From contig JAHCHW010000001.1 in NCBI GenBank assembly GCA_026129525.1, positions 672,461 through 736,460 on the forward strand: a stretch of 64,000 nt of DNA. Direction: 5' to 3'. The notes below the pieces were generated by a model. It did not search any database. It was not told where the DNA came from and was given only the letters and a program-made list of their open reading frames with translations. This document shows, one piece after another, positions 18,301 through 25,937 of this stretch (positions within the stretch are counted from its first letter, which is position 1; every line of letters begins with the position of its first letter). Position numbers and translations under genes: made by a program. Origin of the DNA: Chitinophagales bacterium (GTDB lineage: Bacteria > Bacteroidota > Bacteroidia > Chitinophagales > LD1).

Positions 18301-18436
18301 TAATAATAGGCGGGTCAATAGAAGGATACTCGCGCACGCCTAAAAACGTAAAGCCGATAACCCCGAACAACACAATGATGATGTTCATGACTATGGCAAG
18401 TACAGGGCGCGATAAACTTAATCCGGGTAAACTCAT
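15371..18436 (-). CDS. RND-family multidrug efflux permease (HAE1/AcrB-MdtB type)
   Basis: A 1021-residue inner-membrane proton antiporter. It has an N-terminal helix (LSRPVLAIVMNIIIVLFGVIG), two large periplasmic loops, and two six-helix bundles around residues 330-560 and 855-1015. The signatures REYPSIDPPIITVRTNYTGA and VVDDGIVVTENIFKKLEKG in TM4 contain the Asp pair expected for proton relay. It exports hydrophobic compounds through the TolC-like partner. The order adaptor, GxxExxY, permease, channel on the minus strand suggests one transcript with an inserted passenger gene. The left inverted repeat of that passenger lies only 9 bp upstream of this ATG. Confidence 0.96.
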   Translation of the reverse strand: MSLPGLSLSRPVLAIVMNIIIVLFGVIGFTFLGVREYPSIDPPIITVRTNYTGANADVVESQITEPLEKAINGIAGIRTISSSSNLGSSIITVEFNLNENLEAAANDVRDKVSQALRQLPQDIDAPPVVSKADANSDAIISMTVQSNTRNQLEVCDYATNVLLERLQTIPGVSTVQIWGEKKYAMRLWVDPAKLAAYGLTFTDIQNALNRENVELPAGKIYGNNTELTVKTFGRLTTEDDFNNLIISSSGNRIIRLRDVAEAVLGPENEETILKESGIPMVALAIVPQPGTNYIDIANEFYKRYEQIKKDVPSDIKLDIALDQTVFVRRSVTEVGETLAIAFGLVVLIIFLFFRDWLIAIRPLIDIPVSIIATFFIMYMAGFTINVLTLLAIVLATGLVVDDGIVVTENIFKKLEKGIEKYRAAREGSDEIFFAVIATSVTLAVVFLPIIFLQGFVGSLFREFGIVLAGAVLVSAFVSLTLTPVLNVLLTRKNQKHSWFYEKTEPFFRAMDEGYRQSLESFMKRRWIAFVVLGICMGAIFLVGKNLQSELAPMEDRSVFRLSVSAPEGTSYDYMNTYIDRIVQFMMDSVPERKIVLSVTAPGFAGSGAVNTGFVRVRLVEPDERTRTQQEIVQSVAMNMARFNEGKAFPIQDQTISTGGAARFGLPVQFVIQNLNFEKIKEKLPQFLDEANKHPAFMGVDVNLKFNKPELEIEIDRLKASELGVSVLDISQTLQLALSGRRLGYFIMNGKQYQVIGQVDRDNRDEPLDLKSFYVRNNKGQTIQLDNLVTLREQSNPPQLYHYNRYKSATVSAGLAPGKTIGDGIAAMEEIAAKVLDESFNTSLSGPSRDYAESSSNTAFAFALALILVFLILAAQFESFVDPLVIMFTVPLALAGALFSLWMFNQTLNIFSQIGIIMLIGLVTKNGILIVEFANQKRLAGEEKMSAIITAATLRLRPILMTSLATSLGALPIALALGAGAQSRIPLGIAVIGGIMFSLVLTLYVIPAMYSYMSRTKRRHGE

Positions 18437-18445
18437 TTTAATACA

Positions 18446-18487
18446 AATACATTACACCACATGGGCACATAAGAAAACATAAGAACT
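18446..18487 (+). repeat. Left inverted repeat flanking the GxxExxY gene
   Basis: About 40 bp beginning AATACATTACACCACATGGG and continuing CACATAAGAAAACATAAGAAC. It is nearly the reverse complement of 18961-18997; differences are a few single-base insertions or changes. It lies between the GxxExxY stop at 18500 and the RND permease start at 18436. Confidence 0.7.
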
Positions 18488-18499
18488 AAATCATTGTAT

Positions 18500-18907
18500 T
18501 TAATCATCTAATCGTTCGAAAATTTTGTTCACAAAAGTTTGCTGTCCTTCGTTGTAAATGTTCGTTACATTAAAATTGATAAGTATTCCTTTCGGTTTTT
18601 CCAGCAAACTCATGTAGCTTAAAATTTGCGCTTTGTGAACCGGCAGAACTTCCTGAACTGCTTTTAGTTCAACAACTATGGCTTCTTCTACAAGTATATC
18701 ACACCGCAAATCTGTATTCACTGAAACTCCTTTATATACTATTTCAACATCCCGTTCAGATTGAAAAGCAATTCTCCTTTGCTCAAGTTCAATTTCCATA
18801 CACTTATGATAAACACTTTCCAACTGCCCCGGACCAAGAACTTTGTGTACTTCAATAGCTGCTCCGATAATTTTATAAGTAAGGTCGTCTAAATATCTTC
18901 TTGTCAT
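18500..18907 (-). CDS. GxxExxY protein (PD-(D/E)XK-like small protein)
   Basis: A 135-residue protein with the naming motif GPGQLESVYHKC (G-x-x-E-x-x-Y), an early helix IIGAAIEVHKVLGPG, the nuclease-like core LRCDILVEEAIVVELKAV (D...E-x-K) and C-terminal LINFNV. The core resembles the PD-(D/E)XK fold, but biochemical function is unknown for the family. The gene interrupts an RND efflux operon and is bounded by inverted repeats, pointing to insertion as a passenger cassette rather than to an efflux role. Confidence 0.9.
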   Translation of the reverse strand: MTRRYLDDLTYKIIGAAIEVHKVLGPGQLESVYHKCMEIELEQRRIAFQSERDVEIVYKGVSVNTDLRCDILVEEAIVVELKAVQEVLPVHKAQILSYMSLLEKPKGILINFNVTNIYNEGQQTFVNKIFERLDD

Positions 18908-18960
18908 GAAATATTTTTACTACATAAGCGCATAGAAATACAAAACTTGTCTCTACACTG

Positions 18961-18997
18961 TTCTATGTTTTCTATGTGCCTATGTGGTTACTGTATT
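18961..18997 (-). repeat. Right inverted repeat flanking the GxxExxY gene
   Basis: The minus strand reads AATACAGTAACCACATAGGC followed by ACATAGAAAACATAGAA, matching the left repeat at 18446-18487. The repeat overlaps the last codons and stop (18988-18990) of the RND adaptor gene, so the adaptor C-terminus is partly encoded by repeat DNA. Confidence 0.7.
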
Positions 18998-20052
18998 ACT
19001 TTTACAATTTTCACTCCTGCATCAGGCTTTACACTCATCAATGCGCTGGCTACAATAGTATCGCCAGCTTCCACACCATTTGTTATTTGAATGTAGCTTT
19101 CGTTTCTGATGCCGGTTTCCACTTTGGCAAATGTTGCTTTGCCGTCCTTCACCACAATTACTTTTTTGTTACGCGCTTCGGGGATAACACATTGCGTGGG
19201 CACCATCAGCGCGTTTTCAATTTTCTTCAATCCCAATTCAATTTTTGCAAAAGCCCCGGGGTAGAGTTTTGATTTTGTGTTTTGCACCAAAGCGCGCACA
19301 CGAATAGTTCTGGTGGCTTCGTCCACCCGCGGTTCAATGGCAAATACTTTTCCTGAAAAAGTTTCATCAAACCCATCTACCGAAAATTTTACCGCATCGC
19401 TTTTTGCCAATACCGAAGCATATTTTTCCGGCACGGTAAAATCAATTTTCAGTACATCAATTTGTTGCAGCGTAGCAATAAGTGTGGAAGGTGTAACATA
19501 CGCGCCATTGCTTACATAGCGCAAGCCCACCACCCCGCTGAAAGGTGCGCGTATTTCTGTTTTCGAAATTTGCGCCTGCGTTTGCTCAATATCCGCCTTT
19601 ATGTTGTTGAGTTGAATAAGCGCATTGTCATACTCTTGTTGTCCTATTCCGTTTGCGGCAAGCAGTTGCTTTAAACGGGTTTCGGTTTTTTCGGCAGTTT
19701 CTTTTTGCAGCAACAGCTTTTTGAGTTGTGCCTGTAAATCGGCATCGAACAATTTTACCAGCAACGCACCTTTTGCTACTACGCTTCCTTCGCTCACGTT
19801 CAGTTCAATAATTCTTCCGGCAACTTCGGGTTGCAGATTTACTTCTTCAAACGCCAGCAAAGTGCCCGATGCAATAATGTTGTTGTCAATAGTTTGGGGC
19901 TGCACTATAAAACCGCTCACGGCTAAATCTTTTGGTGGACCGCCCGCAGGTCCTTTCTGCCCGGCTTCTTTAGGATGGAGAAATTTATTGTAAATGATAA
20001 TACCCGCAATGAGCAGAATTATTGCCAGAAAAAGCCATCCTATTTTCGACAT
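18988..20052 (-). CDS. RND efflux periplasmic adaptor (membrane fusion protein)
   Basis: A 354-residue protein with N-terminal membrane anchor GWLFLAIILLIAGIIIYNKF and a Gly/Pro-rich linker. A lipoyl half (LLAFEEVNLQPEVAGRIIELNV) is followed by a coiled-coil hairpin (residues about 105-155), the second lipoyl half (IRAPFSGVVGLRYVSNGAYV), and a beta-barrel ending with the membrane-proximal domain (VIPEARNKKVIVVKDGKA). It bridges permease and TolC channel in the periplasm. Its last residues VIQ and stop lie inside the right repeat of the GxxExxY cassette, so the original C-terminus may have been altered. Confidence 0.94.
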   Translation of the reverse strand: MSKIGWLFLAIILLIAGIIIYNKFLHPKEAGQKGPAGGPPKDLAVSGFIVQPQTIDNNIIASGTLLAFEEVNLQPEVAGRIIELNVSEGSVVAKGALLVKLFDADLQAQLKKLLLQKETAEKTETRLKQLLAANGIGQQEYDNALIQLNNIKADIEQTQAQISKTEIRAPFSGVVGLRYVSNGAYVTPSTLIATLQQIDVLKIDFTVPEKYASVLAKSDAVKFSVDGFDETFSGKVFAIEPRVDEATRTIRVRALVQNTKSKLYPGAFAKIELGLKKIENALMVPTQCVIPEARNKKVIVVKDGKATFAKVETGIRNESYIQITNGVEAGDTIVASALMSVKPDAGVKIVKVIQ

Positions 20053-20136
20053 GGAATATTATTGAATGTGCAAAGGTGAAAAAATGGAGTTAAGCTAATA
20101 GTTGTAGCTACAAGTATTTTTGATAAAAAGTGCTAA

Positions 20137-21639
20137 TTACTTGCTGAAAGGCACCCGAAAGCTGCTTACGGTTTTATTGTCTTCGTCCACAATGCTCAGT
20201 TCAACATACTCATTGCCCACAATGTGGATTTTGCCAAACGCATTTTTAGAATCCTGTCCTTTTAAACCGTTGCCGCCTTGGTTCCATATTTTGCTGATGC
20301 GGTACAAGCCGGTAAGGTTGCCGATGAGTTTAAGGTAACGCGCTAATGAGGTTGTTTCTACACTCAGTCCGCTGGCGTTTAGTTCTGGGAAGCCCGCGTT
20401 TTTACCATCGTCCATTACATTGTGGTGCGTATCGCCACTAATGACGATGATGTTTTTTAAGTTGTTCACTTTTACAAATTGCATAAAGTCGTTTCGCTCT
20501 TCGGGGTAACCTGCCCAATACTGGCTAAAGCCCCATGCCAAATGAAAACCGAACCAGTTTTTGTAGTGCATCTTCTGCAGTTTAACACCTGCACGAATCA
20601 ATTTCTCACAGGCACCGTTCAGCGGCACTCCGCTCACAATAAATTTCCAGTCGGCTGTGGAGGCAAGTAAGCTTTTCTTCAGCCAGTCCATTTGCTTTTT
20701 GCCGAACAAAGCATAGCCCGGTGGCGGATTAAAATTCCATTTGTTTTTCAGTGAGTCGTACGTAAACGCTGCCATGTTCGGCAACTCCTTAGCGCTGTTG
20801 CGGTCAAGCACAAAAAACTCTGCGTTGCCGAATTTGAAAGAGTGAAAAATTCCTTCGCTTGTATCGGGCAATTCGTAATGCGGAAAAAATTCACCGTAGC
20901 CTTTAATTACATTCCTTCGCCAGTGCGGTGGAAACTCGGGGGCATACATTTCGTTGTACACTTTTCCGTTGCGTATAAACGACTTCATATCATTCTTGCA
21001 ATACCTTCCACCACTGCCACCTACATAATCGTTGTCATCGTGCATGTAATCAATCGGAACATTGTAAAGCATTTGCTTCATCACCTTTTCATCGTAGCGT
21101 TTTTGATAGGCTATAGCAACTGTGTCGTAGTTATTGGAATACCACGGACAAATTTGGTAATCGGGATAGGTGTAATCGCCTGTGTGCATTAAAAAGTAAG
21201 GCTCATGTTTGGGTATCACCTCAAACACTTTCATGTTTTCCGTTTCCTGACAACTGCCGGTTACAAATGTGTATTCGCCTTTCTCCCCTTCTTTCGGAAA
21301 AGTTCTGAATGAACCTTTAATGGTATCTTCCCAACCTTCAAACAACAAGCGGTAGAAATATTTTGTATTTGGCTCAAGCGATGAAATGTAAATGATAGCC
21401 GACTTATCGCGCAGGCTATCGGTGTTAGCGGCAAACGAAAAAGATTTTTCGAGCGAAGGATGTGGGCTGAGTTCTATTAAAACCCGTCCGCATTGTTTGG
21501 TGCGCACATACACTTTGCACGATGAAGCAGTAAGCGCTCCGAAAACAGGACCGTGGGTAATGTATTGGGCGCTGATAGTAGTTGACAAACTACTTGCTGC
21601 CAACAACAATATGTATTTCAGATGGCTGAAAAACTTCAT
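20137..21639 (-). CDS. PhoD-like metallophosphatase/phosphodiesterase with N-terminal Fn3-like domain
   Basis: A 500-residue exported enzyme: signal peptide ending SLSTTISAQ, an N-terminal beta domain (PNTKYFYRLLFEG, PhoD_N-like), then metallophosphoesterase motifs GSCQ, GDYTYPD, HDDNDY and SGDTHHNV. PhoD enzymes hydrolyse phosphomonoesters or diesters with Ca/Fe or similar metals outside the cytoplasm. The ATG shares its A with the TGA stop of the TonB-dependent receptor gene (TGATG), so the two are translationally coupled and probably act on the same imported or bound substrate. It is a distant paralogue of the gene at 24172-25191. Confidence 0.9.
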   Translation of the reverse strand: MKFFSHLKYILLLAASSLSTTISAQYITHGPVFGALTASSCKVYVRTKQCGRVLIELSPHPSLEKSFSFAANTDSLRDKSAIIYISSLEPNTKYFYRLLFEGWEDTIKGSFRTFPKEGEKGEYTFVTGSCQETENMKVFEVIPKHEPYFLMHTGDYTYPDYQICPWYSNNYDTVAIAYQKRYDEKVMKQMLYNVPIDYMHDDNDYVGGSGGRYCKNDMKSFIRNGKVYNEMYAPEFPPHWRRNVIKGYGEFFPHYELPDTSEGIFHSFKFGNAEFFVLDRNSAKELPNMAAFTYDSLKNKWNFNPPPGYALFGKKQMDWLKKSLLASTADWKFIVSGVPLNGACEKLIRAGVKLQKMHYKNWFGFHLAWGFSQYWAGYPEERNDFMQFVKVNNLKNIIVISGDTHHNVMDDGKNAGFPELNASGLSVETTSLARYLKLIGNLTGLYRISKIWNQGGNGLKGQDSKNAFGKIHIVGNEYVELSIVDEDNKTVSSFRVPFSK

Positions 21640-24074
21640 CAGAATTTATACCTCAACTGCACCGTGAAATTCCGCAGCGGTTCGGGCTTTCCCGGGCGAA
21701 GAGCATACATGCGGTTGGTTACGTTTTTAATTATTAAGCCGAGGGTAAAGTGGTCATCGAACTTAATGCCCATACGCATATCCATAAAGAAATCGCCTTT
21801 AGAATGTTTGGCAATGTATTTATCCAACGCGTTCACATCCTGAAAAATAAGATTGGCTGCTGCCTTAAACAAACCGGGCACTTTTTCGGGAATACTGCCG
21901 TAGTTCAATGTTGCACCGAGATACACTTTCCAATACGTTAACTCCAAATCGGCACGGAACAAATGGCGGATGCGGTAATAAAGAAGTTTTGCTGTATCGG
22001 GGTCGCTCATACCCACTTTTTTGAAGTTGTACTGAAACATGTCTTTCAGGAAATCGCCCACCGGATAGCGTGCATGTCCCGCTGTGTCGCGCTCGGCTTT
22101 GCCTGGCCAGGTGTACGTATAGCCGCCCATAATTTGCAAACCAACCGGACCAATTTTTCCGTTCCCTGCCAAGCCGATTTCGTAACCCGCAATGCGTGCG
22201 TTCTCTATGTTCAGTGCTTTTAAACCCAACAATTTTCCGGTGCCGGGAAAAGGAAATTCCAAACTGTCGGGAAAAATTTTGGTGCCGTTGCCGTAGTAGT
22301 TGGGCCAGGTTGCTAACTGGTATTCAATAAAGTTTTTGTACTCCTGCCAAAAGAATGCCGCATCAAAGTAGGCATTCCAGTTGCCTATTCGCAGGCCCTG
22401 TTTAAAGCCGAGTTCCAAACTCCAGCCTCGTTCCGATTTCAGCGTATCGTTCGGAATTACCCGCAAGCCGTTTACAAATTCGTTGGCAATATACTTTTCG
22501 GCAATAGAGGGAATGCGATAGCCCTGCCCCCAAGAAAAGCGGAAGAAGGTGGCGGCTGCTGCTTGTATGTTCATCCCCGCTCTGAAAATGGGAATGCCCA
22601 CCACCACACGGTCATCGCCCGATTTAACTTTCGATTCTTTATGCTTGTACGGAAAGCCGATAACCACATCGGTATCTACTGCCGAAACTTCGTAGCGGAA
22701 ACCGCCTTGCAGCGAAAGGATTTTGTAGTTGAACTCCAACTGCCCGTACACCGAAGCGGCAAAGTTTTTCCTCAAACCCGGATAAAGGTTGCTGCGCGAT
22801 AAACCTACATTGAACGGAAAGCCTGCCGTAAACACCAACAGGTTTTTCCAGCGGTACTGATATTGATTGTCGGCAATAATCTGGTGCGATACCGCATCGG
22901 GGTCGGGGTAATTTCCTTTGCGGAAAATATTCATGTAGCGGTAGCTCGAAGTTAGTTTGTGCCCCTTCTTTCCGGTGTAACTCACAAAAGGGTCAATGCT
23001 GGTGCGGGTGTAATTATCGCCTGAGCCAACGCCCAAAAAGTACGAGAGCGAGTCCACATCTTTAGAGATGAAAAAACGATTACTGAGTTCCTGTTGCAAA
23101 CTGGCATTCAAGCCAAAATTTAAGCCTTCAATTTTCGGATGCAGGTAACGCATTTTATACAATGCCTGCACGCGTGTTTCATCGGCTTTTTCCAAATAGC
23201 CATCGTTGCGCGTAATGTTTCCCGCAGCCACCAACTGCAATTGTTTGATGCGCTGTTGGTAGTTGATGTTTACGTTTCCGAAAGCGGGAAGGGTGTTATC
23301 GCCCCACCATTTTTTAAATCCTTTTGGAGGATTGTTGTACGTGCCAAAGTTCACTTCAATCTCCGCCTTGGGTTCGTAATCAGTAGGCCATTCGGTAACT
23401 ACGTTTACAACACCGTTCAGTGCCGATGAACCGTACACTACCGATGATGCACCTTTAATTACTTCCACCTGTTTTACATTCGACAGCGGAACCATTTTAC
23501 TTTGTCCTTCACCCAAATCGGCACTCATCATCGAAAGCCCGTCACTGAGTACAGCCGTGCGCGTGCCTACACCATATGAATACGAACTTCCACCGCGAAT
23601 ACTTATTTGCCCATCCTGCACCAACACACCCGGAGTTTTGCTTACGGCTTCACCCAAATCGTTGCTGTTGGTGTTTTTAATCTGGTTTTTATTGACCACT
23701 TCGGTGGTTACAGTTTCCTTAGCGGCATTCTTTTTGTACTGGCTAACCGTTACTACCTGACTTACCTGAATAGCCGAAGGCTTCATTTCAATTTTCAAAT
23801 CTTGCTTAGTACCGGCAACAACGGTCAGTTTTTCTTTGTAGTTTTTGTAGCCTATGTAGCTTATCACCAAGTCATATTCTCCTTCGGGCAGCGACAGTTT
23901 AAATTTACCTGCTACATCGGTAATAGCGCCACGGGTTTTGTCGTACTTAACCGATGCTCCCTGCAAAGGCTCTTTGGTTTCGGCATCGAGCACCGTTCCG
24001 CGTATATCGGTTTGTGCCGTTAAAAATGTACTACTGAAAATGAGAATGGCGAGCGTAGAAATTTTTTGTTTCAT
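21639..24074 (-). CDS. TonB-dependent outer-membrane receptor with carboxypeptidase-regulatory-like domain
   Basis: An 811-residue receptor with signal peptide ending TFLTAQ. A carboxypeptidase-regulatory-like beta-sandwich (TDIRGTVLDAETKEPLQGASV, about 20-105) is followed by a plug domain (SNDLGEAVSKTPGVLVQDGQISIRGGSSY; VIKGASSVVYGSSALNGVVNV) and a 22-strand-type barrel ending LRYKF. It imports a substrate too large or scarce for porins using TonB energy. The substrate is unknown. Coupling to a PhoD-like phosphatase and nearness to further phosphatases suggest a phosphorus-containing ligand. No SusD-like partner follows, so it is not a typical polysaccharide locus. Confidence 0.95.
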   Translation of the reverse strand: MKQKISTLAILIFSSTFLTAQTDIRGTVLDAETKEPLQGASVKYDKTRGAITDVAGKFKLSLPEGEYDLVISYIGYKNYKEKLTVVAGTKQDLKIEMKPSAIQVSQVVTVSQYKKNAAKETVTTEVVNKNQIKNTNSNDLGEAVSKTPGVLVQDGQISIRGGSSYSYGVGTRTAVLSDGLSMMSADLGEGQSKMVPLSNVKQVEVIKGASSVVYGSSALNGVVNVVTEWPTDYEPKAEIEVNFGTYNNPPKGFKKWWGDNTLPAFGNVNINYQQRIKQLQLVAAGNITRNDGYLEKADETRVQALYKMRYLHPKIEGLNFGLNASLQQELSNRFFISKDVDSLSYFLGVGSGDNYTRTSIDPFVSYTGKKGHKLTSSYRYMNIFRKGNYPDPDAVSHQIIADNQYQYRWKNLLVFTAGFPFNVGLSRSNLYPGLRKNFAASVYGQLEFNYKILSLQGGFRYEVSAVDTDVVIGFPYKHKESKVKSGDDRVVVGIPIFRAGMNIQAAAATFFRFSWGQGYRIPSIAEKYIANEFVNGLRVIPNDTLKSERGWSLELGFKQGLRIGNWNAYFDAAFFWQEYKNFIEYQLATWPNYYGNGTKIFPDSLEFPFPGTGKLLGLKALNIENARIAGYEIGLAGNGKIGPVGLQIMGGYTYTWPGKAERDTAGHARYPVGDFLKDMFQYNFKKVGMSDPDTAKLLYYRIRHLFRADLELTYWKVYLGATLNYGSIPEKVPGLFKAAANLIFQDVNALDKYIAKHSKGDFFMDMRMGIKFDDHFTLGLIIKNVTNRMYALRPGKPEPLRNFTVQLRYKF

Positions 24075-24171
24075 GCAAATAGCTTGATTTAGCGAAGCTG
24101 TGGGATAACGTGTGAAGCGAATGAAAGTACGTTCATCGGTTGGATAAATAAAGAAAAGAAAAAAGCGATTC

Positions 24172-25191
24172 TCAAAACTTTATCTCCGAAAAAGGAATTT
24201 CGTGCGTAATGCGCGAAATGTTCGCGCGGTCTAAAATTTCTAAGGTCAGTTTTTGTTTTTCCCAATCAATGGAAATAGTGCCGTAGTTGGCTTCCATAAA
24301 AGGCTCGCCTACGCGGTTTATGTTGCCGCCATCGCAATTGTGCCCGTGTGTCATGCCGCTACTGGTAAGGTCGTAAAGCGGATAGCAATTTTCGCGTTTC
24401 AGGCGGCTTAGTTCGGAATAGTGCAAATCGCCACTAATAAAAAACACTCCGTTGGCTTTTGTTTTCTCAATCAGTTGCATCATGCGCTCGCGCTCGTGCG
24501 GCATGTTTACCCATGCTTCCCATCCGTTAAAGTCCACCAAAAATTGGGTGCTGCTGCCAATAATGCGGAGGTCAGCAGGTTTTTTAAATTCTTCCTCCAG
24601 CCACTTCCACTGTTCTTCACCCAAAAAAGTTTTGTGCTTATTCTTCAGTTTTATGTAAGGCCCCTTGCATTTCAAATCGAGCCGAACTCGCACTAACTTA
24701 TCGCGGAAAGTGCGGCAGTCGAGCATAATAATTTGTAGTTTCTTACCATCCACACCATACATGTACGAAGTGTAAATACCAGGGTGTTTCCAGCGTTCGC
24801 TGTTTGCCGACTCTTCGAAAAATTTCAGGAATATTTTTTTTGATTCTTCTTTCATGAGGTACTCCTTACCTCCATCGTTCACTCCGTAGTCGTGGTCATC
24901 CCAGGTGGCAATAACAGGCGTATTCTTTTTCAGTTCAATGTAACCGGGCTTAGAGCCGAATTGGTCGTACTTCTGTTGTAATACATTCATGTCTTTGGTA
25001 TCGCCATAAAGGTTATCGCCCAGCAGAATAAACAACTCCGGTTTTTGCTCAATTACTTTATACCAAATCAACTGCGAATCGCTTTGGTGGAGGCACGAGC
25101 CGAAAGCAATTTTGGAGATAACCTGCGGTGAAACGGTTTGTGCAAAACACAAAACCGGGAACAGGAAAAATACGATGGCGAACTTATTCAT
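24172..25191 (-). CDS. PhoD-like alkaline phosphatase/phosphodiesterase, short form
   Basis: A 339-residue exported protein with signal peptide MNKFAIVFFLFPVLCFAQ and PhoD metal motifs FGSCLHQ, LGDNLYGD, WDDHDYG, SGDLHYSEL and a C-terminal HGHNCDGG segment. It lacks the N-terminal Fn3-like domain of the neighbour at 20137. Relatives are periplasmic or surface phosphoesterases. It lies 97 bp upstream of the TonB receptor gene on the same strand and 167 bp downstream of the PhnZ-like gene, with a CACATAG-type repeat in the latter gap. Confidence 0.9.
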   Translation of the reverse strand: MNKFAIVFFLFPVLCFAQTVSPQVISKIAFGSCLHQSDSQLIWYKVIEQKPELFILLGDNLYGDTKDMNVLQQKYDQFGSKPGYIELKKNTPVIATWDDHDYGVNDGGKEYLMKEESKKIFLKFFEESANSERWKHPGIYTSYMYGVDGKKLQIIMLDCRTFRDKLVRVRLDLKCKGPYIKLKNKHKTFLGEEQWKWLEEEFKKPADLRIIGSSTQFLVDFNGWEAWVNMPHERERMMQLIEKTKANGVFFISGDLHYSELSRLKRENCYPLYDLTSSGMTHGHNCDGGNINRVGEPFMEANYGTISIDWEKQKLTLEILDRANISRITHEIPFSEIKF

Positions 25192-25237
25192 AGGGCGTAA
25201 ACGATTTTATGTTCCATCTATAAATTGATATAGAAAA

Positions 25238-25289
25238 CCACATAGAAACATAAGGACACATCAGGAAAAAACTATGTATCCTATGTATT
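25238..25289. repeat. Gene-less copy of the CACATAG-type repeat
   Basis: CCACATAGAAACATAAGGAC at 25238 continues CACATCAG and matches the left repeat of the GxxExxY cassette at about 21 of 27 positions. An opposing arm, CTATGTATCCTATGTATT, follows at 25272-25289. The two arms are separated by only a few bases instead of a gene. The rest of the 167-bp gap shows nothing else. Confidence 0.5.
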
Positions 25290-25358
25290 CGAAACATTTT
25301 CATGCTTTACATTTTTGGTATTGTCATTAGTGTTGGTAGTTCAATAAATGAGTTGGGG

Positions 25359-25937
25359 TTACTTGTTCTTGTGTGTAAGAACTTCAATCGCCATAGCTTT
25401 ATACTTCTCCAAATCGGGCAGCGGAACATTTTCCAATTTGGCTTCTTCGTCCCATCTCCGCAGTTGAATTTTCAGTTCAAACCAGTCGCTGTTTCGGAAA
25501 GTCTCCGCTTCTTCGGCTGTCATTCTTCCGCCTTGGTATTCCAGCGTTTTTTTGCTTGCCTCCGAAAGTTGGTTGTAATAGTTTTCATCGGCAAAAGTAA
25601 GGTAGCGTTTTGCTGCTACGTGGCTTTCAACTAAAGCAGCGATTTTTTCGGTGAAACCCCGCGCGCGCAAAAAATCGGCTCCCAGTTTTTCGTGTTCTTT
25701 AATTCCGTAGCCACCCATATTGTTGGCATCGGTTACGTGCTCTGCCAAATGACCAATGTCGTGAAAAAACGCTGCGAGAATTACTTCTTCATCAAAGCCA
25801 CCGCGCTCGGCTAACTGTGCCGCCTGGCACTGGTGCTCTATCTGCGAAATACTTTCGCCTATGTAATCAGCCGTACCGTATTTTTCGTACAGTGCAAAAA
25901 TTTCTTCTACTGTTTTCTCTATTTCTTCAGGGCGCAT
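25359..25937 (-). CDS. PhnZ-like HD-domain mixed-valence diiron oxygenase (phosphonate-type)
   Basis: A 192-residue cytoplasmic protein from the ATG at 25937; the frame also opens at a TTG two codons earlier. It matches PhnZ, which oxidatively cleaves 2-amino-1-hydroxyethylphosphonate to glycine and phosphate, almost position for position. Metal ligands are His35, His59, Asp60, His82, His106 and Asp163; second-shell residues are Tyr25, Glu28, His63 and Lys110. The blocks MGGYG, HEKLGAD, ESHVAAKRYL and SKKTLEYQGG are also as in PhnZ. It overlaps the upstream AP-superfamily gene by 11 nt. The PhnY hydroxylase that would supply the known substrate is not in the window, so the substrate may differ. 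Confidence 0.85.
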   Translation of the reverse strand: MRPEEIEKTVEEIFALYEKYGTADYIGESISQIEHQCQAAQLAERGGFDEEVILAAFFHDIGHLAEHVTDANNMGGYGIKEHEKLGADFLRARGFTEKIAALVESHVAAKRYLTFADENYYNQLSEASKKTLEYQGGRMTAEEAETFRNSDWFELKIQLRRWDEEAKLENVPLPDLEKYKAMAIEVLTHKNK

